Shown here piece after piece: positions 10,148 to 18,690 of a stretch of DNA of 64,000 bases. The stretch lies in NCBI GenBank assembly GCA_001563305.1, contig CP013703.1, positions 496,001 through 560,000 on the forward strand, given 5' to 3'. Under the pieces are notes generated by a model that saw only the letters and a list, made by a program, of their open reading frames with translations, made no database searches and was not told the DNA's origin. The DNA comes from a methanogenic archaeon mixed culture ISO4-G1. GTDB lineage: Archaea > Thermoplasmatota > Thermoplasmata > Methanomassiliicoccales > Methanomethylophilaceae. The position numbers were made by a program, and so were the translations under genes. How positions within the stretch are numbered: the stretch's first letter is position 1; every line of letters begins with the position of its first letter.

Positions 10148-10696
10148 ATGTCAAAGATCGTCGCAGTGATTTCAAGTCCCCGTAAGGGAGCGAACTCAGA
10201 GACAATAGTGAACGCCATGGTGGAGGCGGCGAAGGGAAAAGGCCACGAGGTCAAGGTCTTCGACGTCGCATCCATGAAGGACAGGAGAGGATGTATCGCA
10301 TGTATGGGATGCAAGAAGGCCGGCAAATGCGTGCTGAAGGACGAGCTCACACCTGTCCTCGATGCGATCAGGGAGGCCGACGGACTGATCCTCTCGACAG
10401 CGGTCTACTTCGGACAGCCCACAGGACATTACAGGCTCCTCGAGGATAGGTTCTTCAGCTTCATCGACGGATCGTTCACACCCAACATCGCGGCCGGAAA
10501 GAAGCTCGCGGTCGTCGTCACCGCCGGAACCGCCGGAGCGGACGACCTCGCGGCACAGATCACCGGACGTATGGTGAGCTTCTTCAAGTTCGATCCCATC
10601 GGCAACATCACCATGACCGGTGGAAACCCTCCGCACGAAGCCGAGCAGAACCCTGACCTCCTGGCCAAGGCCGCCGAGATCGGAAGCAAGTTCTGA
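10148..10696 (+). CDS. Iron-sulfur flavoprotein / NADPH-dependent FMN reductase family
   Basis: The protein has 182 aa. The N-terminal flavodoxin-like phosphate-binding loop SSPRKGANS is followed by a compact cysteine motif, CIACMGCKKAGKC, spaced C-x2-C-x2-C-x5-C exactly as in archaeal iron-sulfur flavoproteins (Isf), which carry FMN and a 4Fe-4S cluster. The likely role is electron transfer or reduction of O2/peroxide from ferredoxin; the substrate is not deducible. The start at ATG 10148 removes an unlikely N-terminal extension. A paralogue lies at 42859-43500. Confidence 0.85.
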   Translation: MSKIVAVISSPRKGANSETIVNAMVEAAKGKGHEVKVFDVASMKDRRGCIACMGCKKAGKCVLKDELTPVLDAIREADGLILSTAVYFGQPTGHYRLLEDRFFSFIDGSFTPNIAAGKKLAVVVTAGTAGADDLAAQITGRMVSFFKFDPIGNITMTGGNPPHEAEQNPDLLAKAAEIGSKF

Positions 10697-10698
10697 AA

Positions 10699-11367
10699 TC
10701 AACGTTCCTTCCAGGTCTGCCAATAGATCGCGGTGCCCTGTCCCTCCCTCTGTTCGGGGGCGGGATAGGCGCCTTTGACCACGGTGGCGACCTGGGGGAA
10801 CCTCTTCTTCTTCGTTATCAGGAACTGCTCCAAGGGAGCGGGTTCCGTCCTTAGGTTGCGTCCATCCATCGATATGCTGGCACATTTACTGTACAAAGGT
10901 GTCCCAAGCATCTTCGATGTCTTTTCGGCGATCTGCTCGCCCCTCTCCGTCGAACCCATCGCCACGACGGCGGGGTTCACGCGTTCGATGATGTCGCACA
11001 GCGTTATCGAGTACACGTTGGAATCGTAGCATTCGGAACCCTTGTCCCTGACGTGATAGATGGATCCGACACCGCAGCCGAATATGGACCGATACAAAGG
11101 TTTCAGCTCCGGTCCCCCGAACATCACCGCGAAGGTGCGTCCCTCGTTCATGCCGCAGACGGCCGAGAGCACCTCCATGCTTATTCCCGAGATTTTCGGT
11201 CCGTCCGGACACCACAGGACCTCCAGCCACACCAGCGCGCCATCTGCGGTGGATTGATCCAGATCGTACCTGTCCAGCATCCCCGGGGGCAGTCTCACGT
11301 CATCCTTTCCGTCGCCCGAGGAACATGAAGAGCACGAGGAACAGGAATCGCCGCTGCAGCCTGACAT
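10699..11367 (-). CDS. ETF alpha/FixB N-domain-like protein with Cys-Ser-rich head
   Basis: The protein has 222 aa. The central and C-terminal parts resemble the N-terminal domain of electron-transfer flavoprotein alpha/FixB (alternating strands, VNPAVVAMGSTERGEQIAEK, then TVVKGAYPAPEQREG near the end). It lacks the second, FAD-binding domain of a full-length ETF alpha. The first ~20 residues are a Cys/Ser/Gly tract with five Cys, unusual for the family and possibly metal-binding. It converges with the Isf gene (2 nt apart). Moderate confidence in the family, low in any specific function. Confidence 0.6.
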   Translation of the reverse strand: MSGCSGDSCSSCSSCSSGDGKDDVRLPPGMLDRYDLDQSTADGALVWLEVLWCPDGPKISGISMEVLSAVCGMNEGRTFAVMFGGPELKPLYRSIFGCGVGSIYHVRDKGSECYDSNVYSITLCDIIERVNPAVVAMGSTERGEQIAEKTSKMLGTPLYSKCASISMDGRNLRTEPAPLEQFLITKKKRFPQVATVVKGAYPAPEQREGQGTAIYWQTWKER

Positions 11368-11398
11368 GGTACCGTCATCACATAGGGGTGATAAAAAA

Positions 11399-11475
11399 TG
11401 GAGCCACCTGAGGAATTCGAATCCCCGACCTGCTGATTACAAGTCAGCCGCACTACCGGGCTATGCAAAGGTGGC
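11399..11475 (-). tRNA. tRNA-Thr (anticodon TGT), CCA encoded
   Basis: The reverse strand folds into a cloverleaf: acceptor GCCACCT/AGGTGGC, discriminator T, encoded CCA, anticodon arm GCTGA-CTTGTAA-TCAGC, and T arm GGGGA-TTCGAAT-TCCTC. The TGT anticodon reads ACA (Thr). Confidence 0.95.
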
Positions 11476-11595
11476 TTTTGTGATTCGGAGTATAAGACTA
11501 TCGTTTATATTGATTTGCCTTTGGCGATGCCCGATGGCACAGCCAGTAGCCCATACTCGGGAGACACGCTGACTATATTTTCCCTGTTCGATACC

Positions 11596-11607
11596 TTTTT
11601 AATAAAC
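11596..11607 (+). promoter_or_regulatory. TATA box of the FKBP gene
   Basis: TTTTTAATAAAC lies about 50 nt before the ATG at 11653, predicting a leader of roughly 25-30 nt that contains the GGTGA ribosome-binding site at 11643-11647. Confidence 0.5.
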
Positions 11608-11652
11608 TATGGCATGCGCGCGACTAGTTAATTACCATTCACGGTGAATATC

Positions 11653-12351
11653 ATGGCAGACGCAAAGAAGCTCGTTCGCCTTACCTACAAGGCTTACCTC
11701 GCCGATGCAGACGAGAGACTCTACGACACTACAGACGAAGAGGCCGCGAAAGCAGCCAACATCTACAACGAGAAGATGACCTACGCCCCCATGGCGTACC
11801 TCTTCGGATCCAAGGCACTGTTCCCTGCCCTCGAGACAGCGATCGAGTCCGCCGAGATCGGAAAGGAGGTCACCATCACCATCCCCTGCGAGGACGCAGC
11901 CGGTGCAAGGAACCCCAAGCTCATCGAGCTCCACCCTATCAAGGAGTTCTACAAGCAGGAGATCAACCCCTACCCCGGAATGGCCGTTTCCCTCGGAAAC
12001 AGGCACGGAGTCGTCATGTCCGTCGCAGCCGGACGTGTCAAGGTCGATTTCAACAACCAGCTCGCCGGCCACGACCTGAAGTACGTCTTCACCGTCACCG
12101 AGGAGATCACCGACGACGTAGCCAAGGCAAAGGCGATCATCGAGCTCACCGCGGGAACATCCGAGGGATTCGAGGTCGCTGTCGAGGCCGACAAGGTCGT
12201 CGTCACCGAGGCCGAGACATGCAAGTTCGACCAGAACTGGGCAGTCGCAAAGTACAAGATCGTCGCTGACCTGAGGTCCGCCTTCGGTGTCCAGCGCGTC
12301 GAGTTCGTCCAGGTCTGGGATTCCGGCAAGAAGGAAGACAAGAAAGAGTGA
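11653..12351 (+). CDS. FKBP-type peptidyl-prolyl cis-trans isomerase, archaeal long form
   Basis: The protein has 232 aa. The FKBP/SlyD-like core with an insert-in-flap arrangement spans residues ~5-150, with YNEKMTYAPMAYLFG and the basin-forming GMAVSLGNRHG; an additional C-terminal domain of ~80 residues follows, as in archaeal FKBP26-type proteins. It should act as a cytoplasmic folding helper. The start at 11653 is preceded by GGTGA at 5 nt; the in-frame GTG at 11644 is part of that site. A strong hairpin terminates the transcript. Confidence 0.88.
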   Translation: MADAKKLVRLTYKAYLADADERLYDTTDEEAAKAANIYNEKMTYAPMAYLFGSKALFPALETAIESAEIGKEVTITIPCEDAAGARNPKLIELHPIKEFYKQEINPYPGMAVSLGNRHGVVMSVAAGRVKVDFNNQLAGHDLKYVFTVTEEITDDVAKAKAIIELTAGTSEGFEVAVEADKVVVTEAETCKFDQNWAVAKYKIVADLRSAFGVQRVEFVQVWDSGKKEDKKE

Positions 12352-12352
12352 T

Positions 12353-12372
12353 GTTGGGGTTTTCACCCCAAC
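12353..12372 (+). terminator. Hairpin terminator after the FKBP gene
   Basis: GTTGGGG/CCCCAAC (7 bp) with loop TTTTCA lies immediately after the stop codon. Confidence 0.65.
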
Positions 12373-12432
12373 TCCCCCAAAACTCTTTACCACCCTTTCG
12401 GGTAAGTTTCTAACAAGTTTGATCCATCCATC

Positions 12433-12579
12433 TCAGTCGAAGAACGCCAGAATGGTGTTCGCTTCGCTGTTCCTTTCGCGCGCAATGCGGCATCCGTACT
12501 TGTCGTACTTCATGTAGTTCTGTTCCCTGATCCTGCTTGCGGGGATCGGGGACAGTAGGGTCTGCTTGTAGTAACTCAT
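12433..12579 (-). CDS. Small hypothetical protein, 48 aa
   Basis: The ATG at 12579 has a good ribosome-binding site, AGGTGA, 6 nt upstream. The product begins MSYYKQTLLSPIPASR, has a basic middle (KYDKYGCRIARERN) and ends TILAFFD. It has no transmembrane segment. I do not recognise it. It is the only plausible gene in the 12373-12766 interval, and the start signal is the main argument for it. Confidence 0.55.
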   Translation of the reverse strand: MSYYKQTLLSPIPASRIREQNYMKYDKYGCRIARERNSEANTILAFFD

Positions 12580-12766
12580 GTTTTTCACCTGCAGTCTTGG
12601 GGGCTGCAATACTACTATCGCAGATGGAATATAATAACATCAAATTGTAATTGTTGTAATTATTGTTATTAATGTTACTAAAAGATAACAAAGATAACAA
12701 ACAACTGTTATTATACTCGACCGGTCGATCCTGTAACCATGGGAGAAACCCACAGGAAATGATAGA

Positions 12767-13441
12767 ATGGAAAGAACGATCACAGTGAAAGGATACGCGA
12801 AGATGAATATGCCAGCCGATATCACGTCTGTATCGGTGACCATATCCGGTAAGGAGAGCGATTTCGACAAGGCGATGGAGGCAATGATCGGGTGCACCGT
12901 GAAGATCAAGGACGCCATCGAGAAGGCCGGACTCGTCCGCAGCGAACTGAAGACATCCAACCTCTCCATAGTGCAGTCCTACCGTAAGAGGAAGATCGGT
13001 ACCGACAGGAATGGATACGATAAGTTCGAAGACGTTGAGGACGGTTTCTGCTACAAGCAGGACGTGAGCTTCGAGTTCCCAAACGACAACAGTAAGTTGA
13101 CGGACATCGTTCGCAACATCAAGGATACCGGGGTCACCCCGAAGATAGATTTCGGATTCCGCAGCAGCAGTTCAGAGACGGTCAAGAACGAACTGCTGGC
13201 ACAGTCGGCGAAGAACGCATTGGGAGAGGCCAAAGCGATAGTGGAGGCGGTGGGATCCAAGCTCGGTAAGCTCCTCAGTGTGGACAGGAGGGGAGGCTAC
13301 GATGACGACTACGTCTATAGGAGGAGGTCCATCGAATACGACGGTGATTGTTGCAAGTGTGCATCGCCATCTCTGGACATCGATCCCGACGACATTGCTG
13401 TCGGTCAGGAAGTGGTCATGACCTGGGAGATCGCAGATTGA
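12767..13441 (+). CDS. SIMPL (DUF541) domain protein
   Basis: The protein has 224 aa and opens with the family signature of an ITVKGYAKMNMPAD strand, continuing through the SIMPL fold (periplasmic BP26-like in bacteria) up to the C-terminal VVMTWEI strand. Residues ~175-200 form a charged, Tyr- and Cys-containing insertion (CCKC). No signal peptide is visible, so the protein is probably cytoplasmic here. Function in archaea is unknown. The downstream hairpin at 13455-13488 ends its transcript. Confidence 0.8.
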   Translation: MERTITVKGYAKMNMPADITSVSVTISGKESDFDKAMEAMIGCTVKIKDAIEKAGLVRSELKTSNLSIVQSYRKRKIGTDRNGYDKFEDVEDGFCYKQDVSFEFPNDNSKLTDIVRNIKDTGVTPKIDFGFRSSSSETVKNELLAQSAKNALGEAKAIVEAVGSKLGKLLSVDRRGGYDDDYVYRRRSIEYDGDCCKCASPSLDIDPDDIAVGQEVVMTWEIAD

Positions 13442-13454
13442 TTGTCGAAACAAC

Positions 13455-13536
13455 GGCGGACCCGTTTCCGGTTCCCGGCGGGTCCGCCAAATTATTGAAA
13501 AATGGCTCGTATACCACAATATACCGGCAGTATACG
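13455..13536. repeat. Shared stem-loop repeat, copy A (also terminator of the SIMPL gene)
   Basis: A 10-bp perfect stem GGCGGACCCG/CGGGTCCGCC (13455-13464/13479-13488) contains the family core GGTTCCCGGCGGGTCCGCC. It is followed by an AT-rich spacer and the dyad CGTATAC/GTATACG (13508-13514/13530-13536). Related copies lie at 15334, 17161 and 18838, always next to the ATPase genes. Confidence 0.7.
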
Positions 13537-13615
13537 GAATAACCTGAGTCAACCCTGCTCAAACTCTCTAATTCACATTGTATTGTATATTTAGGAACAG
13601 GCACAACCATCTTGA

Positions 13616-13659
13616 GTGAAAACTACCTTGTGAAAATGGTGAAAACTACCTAGTGAAAT
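13616..13659. repeat. Two direct repeats, period 23 nt
   Basis: GTGAAAACTACCT occurs at 13616 and 13639, each followed one base later by GTGAAA. The array lies between repeat copy A and the ATPase 2 iterons; its role is unknown. Confidence 0.6.
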
Positions 13660-13688
13660 GGATCCTGCACAGTTCGATTCAAGTATTG

Positions 13689-13748
13689 TCTGAATTCTAC
13701 GGCCGTATAATTACGACTAATCTGAATTCTACGGCCGTATAATTACGA
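13689..13748. repeat. Two 28-nt iterons upstream of ATPase 2, period 32 nt
   Basis: A 28-nt unit starting TCTGAATTCTACGGCCGTAT is perfectly repeated at 13689 and 13721, ending 48 nt before the GTG start of ATPase 2. The unit contains the palindromic core TACGGCCGTA. It is probably an operator array. Confidence 0.75.
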
Positions 13749-13796
13749 TTAACATGAATTACACACAATTAAATAACAACAGGACAATCCGTATCC

Positions 13797-15170
13797 GTGA
13801 AGCGCAAGATATACGATGAACTTCTTCGTTGGAAAGAGGACAAGCAGAATACCTGTCTCACGATACAAGGTCAGAGACAGGTAGGTAAGACATACATCAT
13901 CGAGAGATTTGCAGAGGACAACTATCAGCATTTCATCGAAATAGATTTCACAAGAATGCCCGAGATGGAGAAGGCTTTCGAAAGAGCAGTGGATGTCGAT
14001 TCGGTCATCAAAGAACTGTCCATAAGACTGAACGATGCCGTATTCGAACCGGGGAAGACCCTTATTTTCCTGGACGAGATCCAGGAGTGTCCTGAGGCGA
14101 GATCGTCATTGAAATGGTTTGCGAAGGACGGGAGGTACGACGTCATAGCATCGGGTTCCCTTCTGGGCGTGAGGAATACGAACGCCAAGAAAAAGAAGGA
14201 GGAGAATAAGAAACCGCTTTCACCGATGGGCTACGAGAGTGTCCTGACGATGAGGTCCATGGATTTCGAGGAATACCTTTGGGCGATCGGATTCAACACG
14301 GAGATACTGAGCGGCATCAAGAAGAAGATCGGTGCGATGGAGCCACTGGACGAATCCGAGCTGGAGGTCATGGCCTCGCATTTCCGCGACTATATGATAG
14401 TAGGGGGCATGCCCGCATCCGTCGAAGCCTTTGTTAGGACCAAACAGTATTCCGAATCGGGAAGGAAGATCGACATCATACTGGGGGATGTGATCAACGA
14501 TATCAATCGCTATAACGATCCGGTGAACGCCCTCAAGACGCAGAGGTGTTTCGAATCCATACCGGAACATCTGAGTTCCAACAACAAGAAGTTCCAATAC
14601 TCCCGTTTGGAGAAGGGTACGGGTTCGCGTGCTTCCGGTGAGAAATACTCCGAGAATCTGCTTTGGATAGAGGGCGCCGGATACGGGAACTTCTGCTACG
14701 GTCTCAATTCTCCCGAACGTCCGTTCAAACGCATAGAGGACCTGTTCAAGGTGTATCTATCGGATACGGGGATGTTGGTCAGGATGATGGGAACATCTGC
14801 GGCGATGGCCATCCATAACGACGATATCAGTTTCAATGCAGGAGCGGTGGCAGAGAATGAGATCGCAGAATGCCTTTCCAAGAGCGGGATAAGGCCGAGA
14901 TTCTATCGTAAGAATAGTGGAAAGAACCAGATGGAGATAGACTTCGTGATAGAATTGCTAGATGAATGCGTAGCGATCGAAGTCAAGTCTGGCAAGAAGA
15001 GGGAATCCCCATCGGTGGAGAAGGTCAACAAGGTATTCAACGTCGATAGAAGGATGAAGTTCGAGAATGGGAACATACTTAAGGACGAGGAGGGGATAGA
15101 GCACTATCCGTTGTTCGCCGCAGCATTCATAGATCTTCTGAAAAGGAGATATGACGGTCCTGCATTTTGA
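13797..15170 (+). CDS. AAA-family ATPase with C-terminal DUF4143 domain (ATPase 2)
   Basis: The protein has 457 aa from a GTG start. Walker A is GQRQVGKT (residues 25-32) and Walker B LIFLDEIQEC. The C-terminal part keeps a complete PD-(D/E)xK-like pattern, MEIDFVIELL...IEVKSGK, so a nuclease-like fold is preserved better than in ATPase 1. A basic stretch NAKKKKEENKK follows the sensor-like GSLLGV segment. It is flanked by shared repeat copies A (upstream) and B (downstream), and its own iterons sit directly upstream. The function of the family is not known. Confidence 0.85.
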   Translation: MKRKIYDELLRWKEDKQNTCLTIQGQRQVGKTYIIERFAEDNYQHFIEIDFTRMPEMEKAFERAVDVDSVIKELSIRLNDAVFEPGKTLIFLDEIQECPEARSSLKWFAKDGRYDVIASGSLLGVRNTNAKKKKEENKKPLSPMGYESVLTMRSMDFEEYLWAIGFNTEILSGIKKKIGAMEPLDESELEVMASHFRDYMIVGGMPASVEAFVRTKQYSESGRKIDIILGDVINDINRYNDPVNALKTQRCFESIPEHLSSNNKKFQYSRLEKGTGSRASGEKYSENLLWIEGAGYGNFCYGLNSPERPFKRIEDLFKVYLSDTGMLVRMMGTSAAMAIHNDDISFNAGAVAENEIAECLSKSGIRPRFYRKNSGKNQMEIDFVIELLDECVAIEVKSGKKRESPSVEKVNKVFNVDRRMKFENGNILKDEEGIEHYPLFAAAFIDLLKRRYDGPAF

Positions 15171-15333
15171 CGGACATTAAAAACTGACAACGCGATCGAT
15201 TCTATGATGATATGCTGATTGAGGATACGATTCAGATAGGTTCGGATAGGCCGTGATCAATCAACATCCAATCCCGGATAAGTTACCGAACTTATGCCCG
15301 TATACAGGGTATAAGTTACCACATCTTTTGACG

Positions 15334-15409
15334 TCTGGCTAATGTCTTAAGCGGTTCCCGGCGGGTCCGCTTCATTCTTAGAAAAAAAGTTAGTATACTG
15401 CAGTATACT
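15334..15409. repeat. Shared stem-loop repeat, copy B
   Basis: GTCTGGCTAATG (15334-15345) is followed by the stem-loop core GCGGTTCCCGGCGGGTCCGC (15351-15370), a spacer, and a perfect 18-nt palindrome AGTATACTGCAGTATACT (15392-15409). The interval 15171-15543 between ATPase 2 and a small gene holds nothing else I can name. Confidence 0.65.
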
Positions 15410-15543
15410 CTGATTATATCTCGAAAACCACCTTTGTCAGTATGAAACAAACGGCGGGTAACGATTATCGTTGAGACAATGCTATTTAGAAAGTACCGGA
15501 AGTCTATGATATGATAATAAAATTGTAGATAATTGTGGTATAT

Positions 15544-15681
15544 ATGACTGAGAAATCCGAACCTAGGTCTGTTCCAAAAGAGATTTCTCCGTATGGAGGA
15601 CTCGAAGATCTTACTGATGAACAGATCGAGAAGAATATCCGGGATTGTCCATACGTCATGGGAAAGCTCAAGGATTGCTGA
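15544..15681 (+). CDS. Small hypothetical protein, 45 aa
   Basis: An ATG reading frame encodes a hydrophilic product starting MTEKSEPRSVPKEISPYG and ending MGKLKDC, with two Cys. The ribosome-binding site is weak (TGTGGT). The amino-acid composition looks protein-like rather than random. It lies between ATPase 2 and ATPase 3 and is unrecognised; it may be a remnant. Confidence 0.4.
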   Translation: MTEKSEPRSVPKEISPYGGLEDLTDEQIEKNIRDCPYVMGKLKDC

Positions 15682-15806
15682 GGTGCGTATTGCACTTCAG
15701 CCAGTTTCGATCTTAGTTCTTTCGTCTTTTCCTGATGCCTTGGGCGAAGGTAAGGGTGCAGTAGACCTGTTACCACAAAGCTGGCACGGGAGATAGGGCA
15801 TACCCT

Positions 15807-16988
15807 TCACGCAATATCCATTCCACAGAGCCAGTCAATAACGTTGACGACATCGATCCCGTCGTAGGAACCGAGGCCGATGCGGTCCTCGGTCAGAACG
15901 ATCTTCCGGTAATTATCCGGGACATTCTCCAATGGCGTCAGCTCCCTTTTCTTCGTTTGTTCGGCATGCATGGTCTGGGTCACCTGATAGTAGATAATCT
16001 TGTCACCCTTCATGGCGGTGAAATCTATCTCGGAATCGTTGTAGCTCCCTACTGATACCTTGTAGCCTCTCCTGAGCAGTTCGAAATACACGGCATTCTC
16101 CAAGGGTTTGCTGAGATCCGCCAGGCTGCCGGGGTTCAGTAACATGTATCTCATCCCCAGGTCGGTAGCGTAGTATTTCCCCTTGGATTTCAGGTATTTC
16201 TTCCCGACGATGTCATATCTGTCGACATGATAGAACAGATGAGCGGAGACGATCTCGTTCATGAACCTGTAGACATCATCCTTAGGTATGTTCAGTGCCT
16301 CGGATATCCTGTCCGGATTGGTAACGTTGCCTATGTTGGAGTACAGGAACCTGCATATGGCGTCCAGTCTTCTTGTGCTGCCGGATATGCGGGACATTAT
16401 ATCCTTCATCACCACGGTGTTGAACACCCCCTCCGATTGATACATGCATACGGATTCCCCCCTGTCCGGATCTATCATCGGCAATCCGCCGAATTTCAGA
16501 AAGTCTTCCAATCTTTTCTCCTTCTCGCCCGGATGCAGTTCCATATACTCCTTGAACGAGAGGGGCAGGATCTCGATCTCGATGTATCTTCCGGACAGTT
16601 TGGTGGACAATTCGGAGGAGAGCATCTTGGAATTGGAACCGGTGATGTAGACATCGCAGTCCCCTCTTGCGACCAGCATAGCCACCAGCCTTTCCCATCC
16701 GTCCACATCCTGTATCTCGTCTATCAGGATGTAATGCATCCCTTTCCTTTCGAGTACCGGTTTTATCTGTTCATGGAGCCAGTTTATATTCGGTTCATCG
16801 ACCAGGAGATCCAGATTGATGTGACAGATGTTTTCCTCGTCTGTGTCCATCGAACGAAGACGGCCTACGAATTGGTTGAGCACAGTGGTCTTCCCAGTGC
16901 GTCTCATCCCCGTTAGGACCTTGACCGTACTGGGCATGTCCTTGGACGATGTCAAGACAGCCAGATAATCTTCTCTGATGATCTCCAT
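15807..16988 (-). CDS. AAA-family ATPase with DUF4143-type C-terminus (ATPase 3)
   Basis: The protein has 393 aa, shorter than its three paralogues. Walker A is GMRRTGKT (residues 27-34), Walker B ILIDEIQDV, and a GSNSKML sensor-like segment follows. A small winged-helix-like stretch lies at residues ~200-250. The C-terminal nuclease-like motif is degenerate: SEIDFTAMKG is followed by YYQVTQT where paralogues have EVK, so catalysis there is unlikely. Directly upstream are two imperfect 24-nt repeats (17017-17080). The role is unknown. Confidence 0.83.
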   Translation of the reverse strand: MEIIREDYLAVLTSSKDMPSTVKVLTGMRRTGKTTVLNQFVGRLRSMDTDEENICHINLDLLVDEPNINWLHEQIKPVLERKGMHYILIDEIQDVDGWERLVAMLVARGDCDVYITGSNSKMLSSELSTKLSGRYIEIEILPLSFKEYMELHPGEKEKRLEDFLKFGGLPMIDPDRGESVCMYQSEGVFNTVVMKDIMSRISGSTRRLDAICRFLYSNIGNVTNPDRISEALNIPKDDVYRFMNEIVSAHLFYHVDRYDIVGKKYLKSKGKYYATDLGMRYMLLNPGSLADLSKPLENAVYFELLRRGYKVSVGSYNDSEIDFTAMKGDKIIYYQVTQTMHAEQTKKRELTPLENVPDNYRKIVLTEDRIGLGSYDGIDVVNVIDWLCGMDIA

Positions 16989-17016
16989 GATCGTACATGT
17001 CTCTCTGCGTATTAAA

Positions 17017-17080
17017 AAATTCTGATTTTTCAGAATTAATTAGGTATTCAACAAATAAATTCTATAATTCCAGAAATAAT
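17017..17080. repeat. Two imperfect 24-nt repeats upstream of ATPase 3, period 40 nt
   Basis: AAATTCT...CAGAATTAAT at 17017-17040 and AAATTCT...CAGAAATAAT at 17057-17080 match at 18 of 24 positions. The first copy is also a dyad, AATTCTGA/TCAGAATT. They lie 29-92 nt upstream of the ATPase 3 start. Confidence 0.6.
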
Positions 17081-17160
17081 CGGATAACTGCCAACAAGTG
17101 TATGCAGGATCTTAAACAAAGGATATGTGATAACAATTGCCCGTTTCGTTTTGGAAGATA

Positions 17161-17250
17161 ATGTACTGGATTGTCCCCAAAAATGGGGTATAATGTACCT
17201 TCGATTTTTCTGTCTGGCTAATGCTATAAGCGGTTCCCGGCGGGTCCGCC
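17161..17250. repeat. Shared stem-loop repeat, copy C (long form)
   Basis: A 90-nt unit, nearly identical to copy D over its first ~80 nt: GTAC...CCCCaaaaatGGGG...GTAC, then GTCTGGCTAATGCTATAAGC, then the GGTTCCCGGCGGGTCCGCC core. It lacks the distal GTATAC dyad seen in A, B and D. It occupies the 17081-17314 gap between ATPase 3 and ATPase 4. Confidence 0.7.
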
Positions 17251-17314
17251 AATATTGTTAGCCAGCATCGATTTTTTCAAGTGCATCAAATATTGGTATT
17301 CGATTCACCAGGGA

Positions 17315-18667
17315 TTATACGCGACCTATCAATCCGGTCATATAAATCGGAATATACAGTATCTCGTTTTCTTCTTTCAGGTTCCTGGGGGATATCATTA
17401 TACTGTGGTGGATCTCCTTTTTATGTTTCGATATGAACGCATCAAGAGATGCATGGGATGAGGTGGAAGAGGATTTGACCTCGACGGGGCAGATCTTCTT
17501 ACCCGAAGGGATCAAGAAATCCACCTCATATCTGTGTTTGGAGTCTTTTTTGGGGAACGTGTGGTAGAATAGTTTGTATCCTGCTGCTACCAGACTCTGT
17601 GCTACCGCGTTTTCGTATACATAACCTAGGTTGGCCGGAAGTCTCCCCCTCACCAATGCCGTATAGATGACATTATCTGAAAACTCCCTATCATAGAAGC
17701 ACAGTGTGACGAATAATCCTGTGTCCTCAAGGAACATCTTGAATTTCTCCATTTCCTGTGTCATCGGAAGACCGACCTTTGGATCATCCACGTGCATACT
17801 TTGCTGTACCGTCTGGGAATCCACCATCTCCGAGATGCGTTTTATCTCTCTCCTGATGGTTTTACCTTTGACCCTGAAACGCAGACTTTGGCGCGAGAGT
17901 TCAGAGGGAATCGACATGAAATACATGCCGAGGGAACCGCTCGGATCAATCTTACGGAAATCATCGAGGTAGAGGTTGAGGATATCCCTTTTTATCTTGT
18001 CAATCTCCTGGTAGCTCCTGCCTTCTGTGAACAATTTCACCGCCTGTGGCATTCCGCCGACAGCGAGGTATTCGTTGTAACGCAGCATCATCGTATGATG
18101 TACAGCACCGGATAGCGGTTTCCTGTCAATCAGGTCCTGTTCTAGCAACCTGTAGCTGTGGTTTCCGCAGGCCCAGAGGAACTCTTCGAAATCCAGCGGG
18201 TGAAGTTTCATCTTCTCCTCCTCACTGGGTATTACGATGTCCTTCACGTTCTTTCTGATCGAGATCAGGGAGCCTGTTTCTATGTAATCATATCTGCCGT
18301 CATTGACTAGTGCCTTGATAGATTCCCTTGCCCTGGGGAACCTCTGGACCTCGTCGAATATTATCGCGGTATCGCGTTCTTTGAATTCCACTCCGGTCAG
18401 GACTTGAAGTCTTCTGAGAAGGCGCGTAATGTCGCTCAAGTCATCGAATAGGGCATTGATATCCTTGTTCTCTTTCGAGAAATCAATTAGTACGTATGAG
18501 TGATACTCCTTACGTGCGAATTCTTCGACAAGTGTGGATTTCCCTACACGTCTCGCACCTTCCACAAGCATCGCTGTGGCTCCGTTGGACCTCTCCTTCC
18601 ATTCCTTGAGGACAGTGTAAGCCTTTCTCTCGAACACCCGTGGCGAATCTGATGAGTGGTCAGTCAT
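17315..18667 (-). CDS. AAA-family ATPase with C-terminal DUF4143 domain (ATPase 4)
   Basis: I start the protein at the Met at 18667 (450 aa, MTDHSSDSPRVFE), because an upstream in-frame Met would put the repeat array inside the coding region. Walker A is GARRVGKS (residues 37-44) and Walker B TAIIFDEVQRF. The C-terminus keeps a PD-(D/E)xK-like pattern, RYEVDFLIPSG...CPVEVKSS. It is a paralogue of ATPases 1 and 2. Shared repeat copies C and D flank it, and three private iterons with an exact 33-nt period precede it. Confidence 0.83.
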   Translation of the reverse strand: MTDHSSDSPRVFERKAYTVLKEWKERSNGATAMLVEGARRVGKSTLVEEFARKEYHSYVLIDFSKENKDINALFDDLSDITRLLRRLQVLTGVEFKERDTAIIFDEVQRFPRARESIKALVNDGRYDYIETGSLISIRKNVKDIVIPSEEEKMKLHPLDFEEFLWACGNHSYRLLEQDLIDRKPLSGAVHHTMMLRYNEYLAVGGMPQAVKLFTEGRSYQEIDKIKRDILNLYLDDFRKIDPSGSLGMYFMSIPSELSRQSLRFRVKGKTIRREIKRISEMVDSQTVQQSMHVDDPKVGLPMTQEMEKFKMFLEDTGLFVTLCFYDREFSDNVIYTALVRGRLPANLGYVYENAVAQSLVAAGYKLFYHTFPKKDSKHRYEVDFLIPSGKKICPVEVKSSSTSSHASLDAFISKHKKEIHHSIMISPRNLKEENEILYIPIYMTGLIGRV

Positions 18668-18690
18668 AATTCCATTTAGTGTATAGATGG

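Noticed and set aside
11366-11572. Short frame across tRNA-Thr
   Set aside because: It runs through the tRNA on the opposite strand and has no supporting signal.
13455-13488. tRNA-derived element
   Set aside because: The core GGCGGACCCG...CGGGTCCGCC resembles an acceptor stem, but there is no anticodon arm, T loop or room for a cloverleaf.
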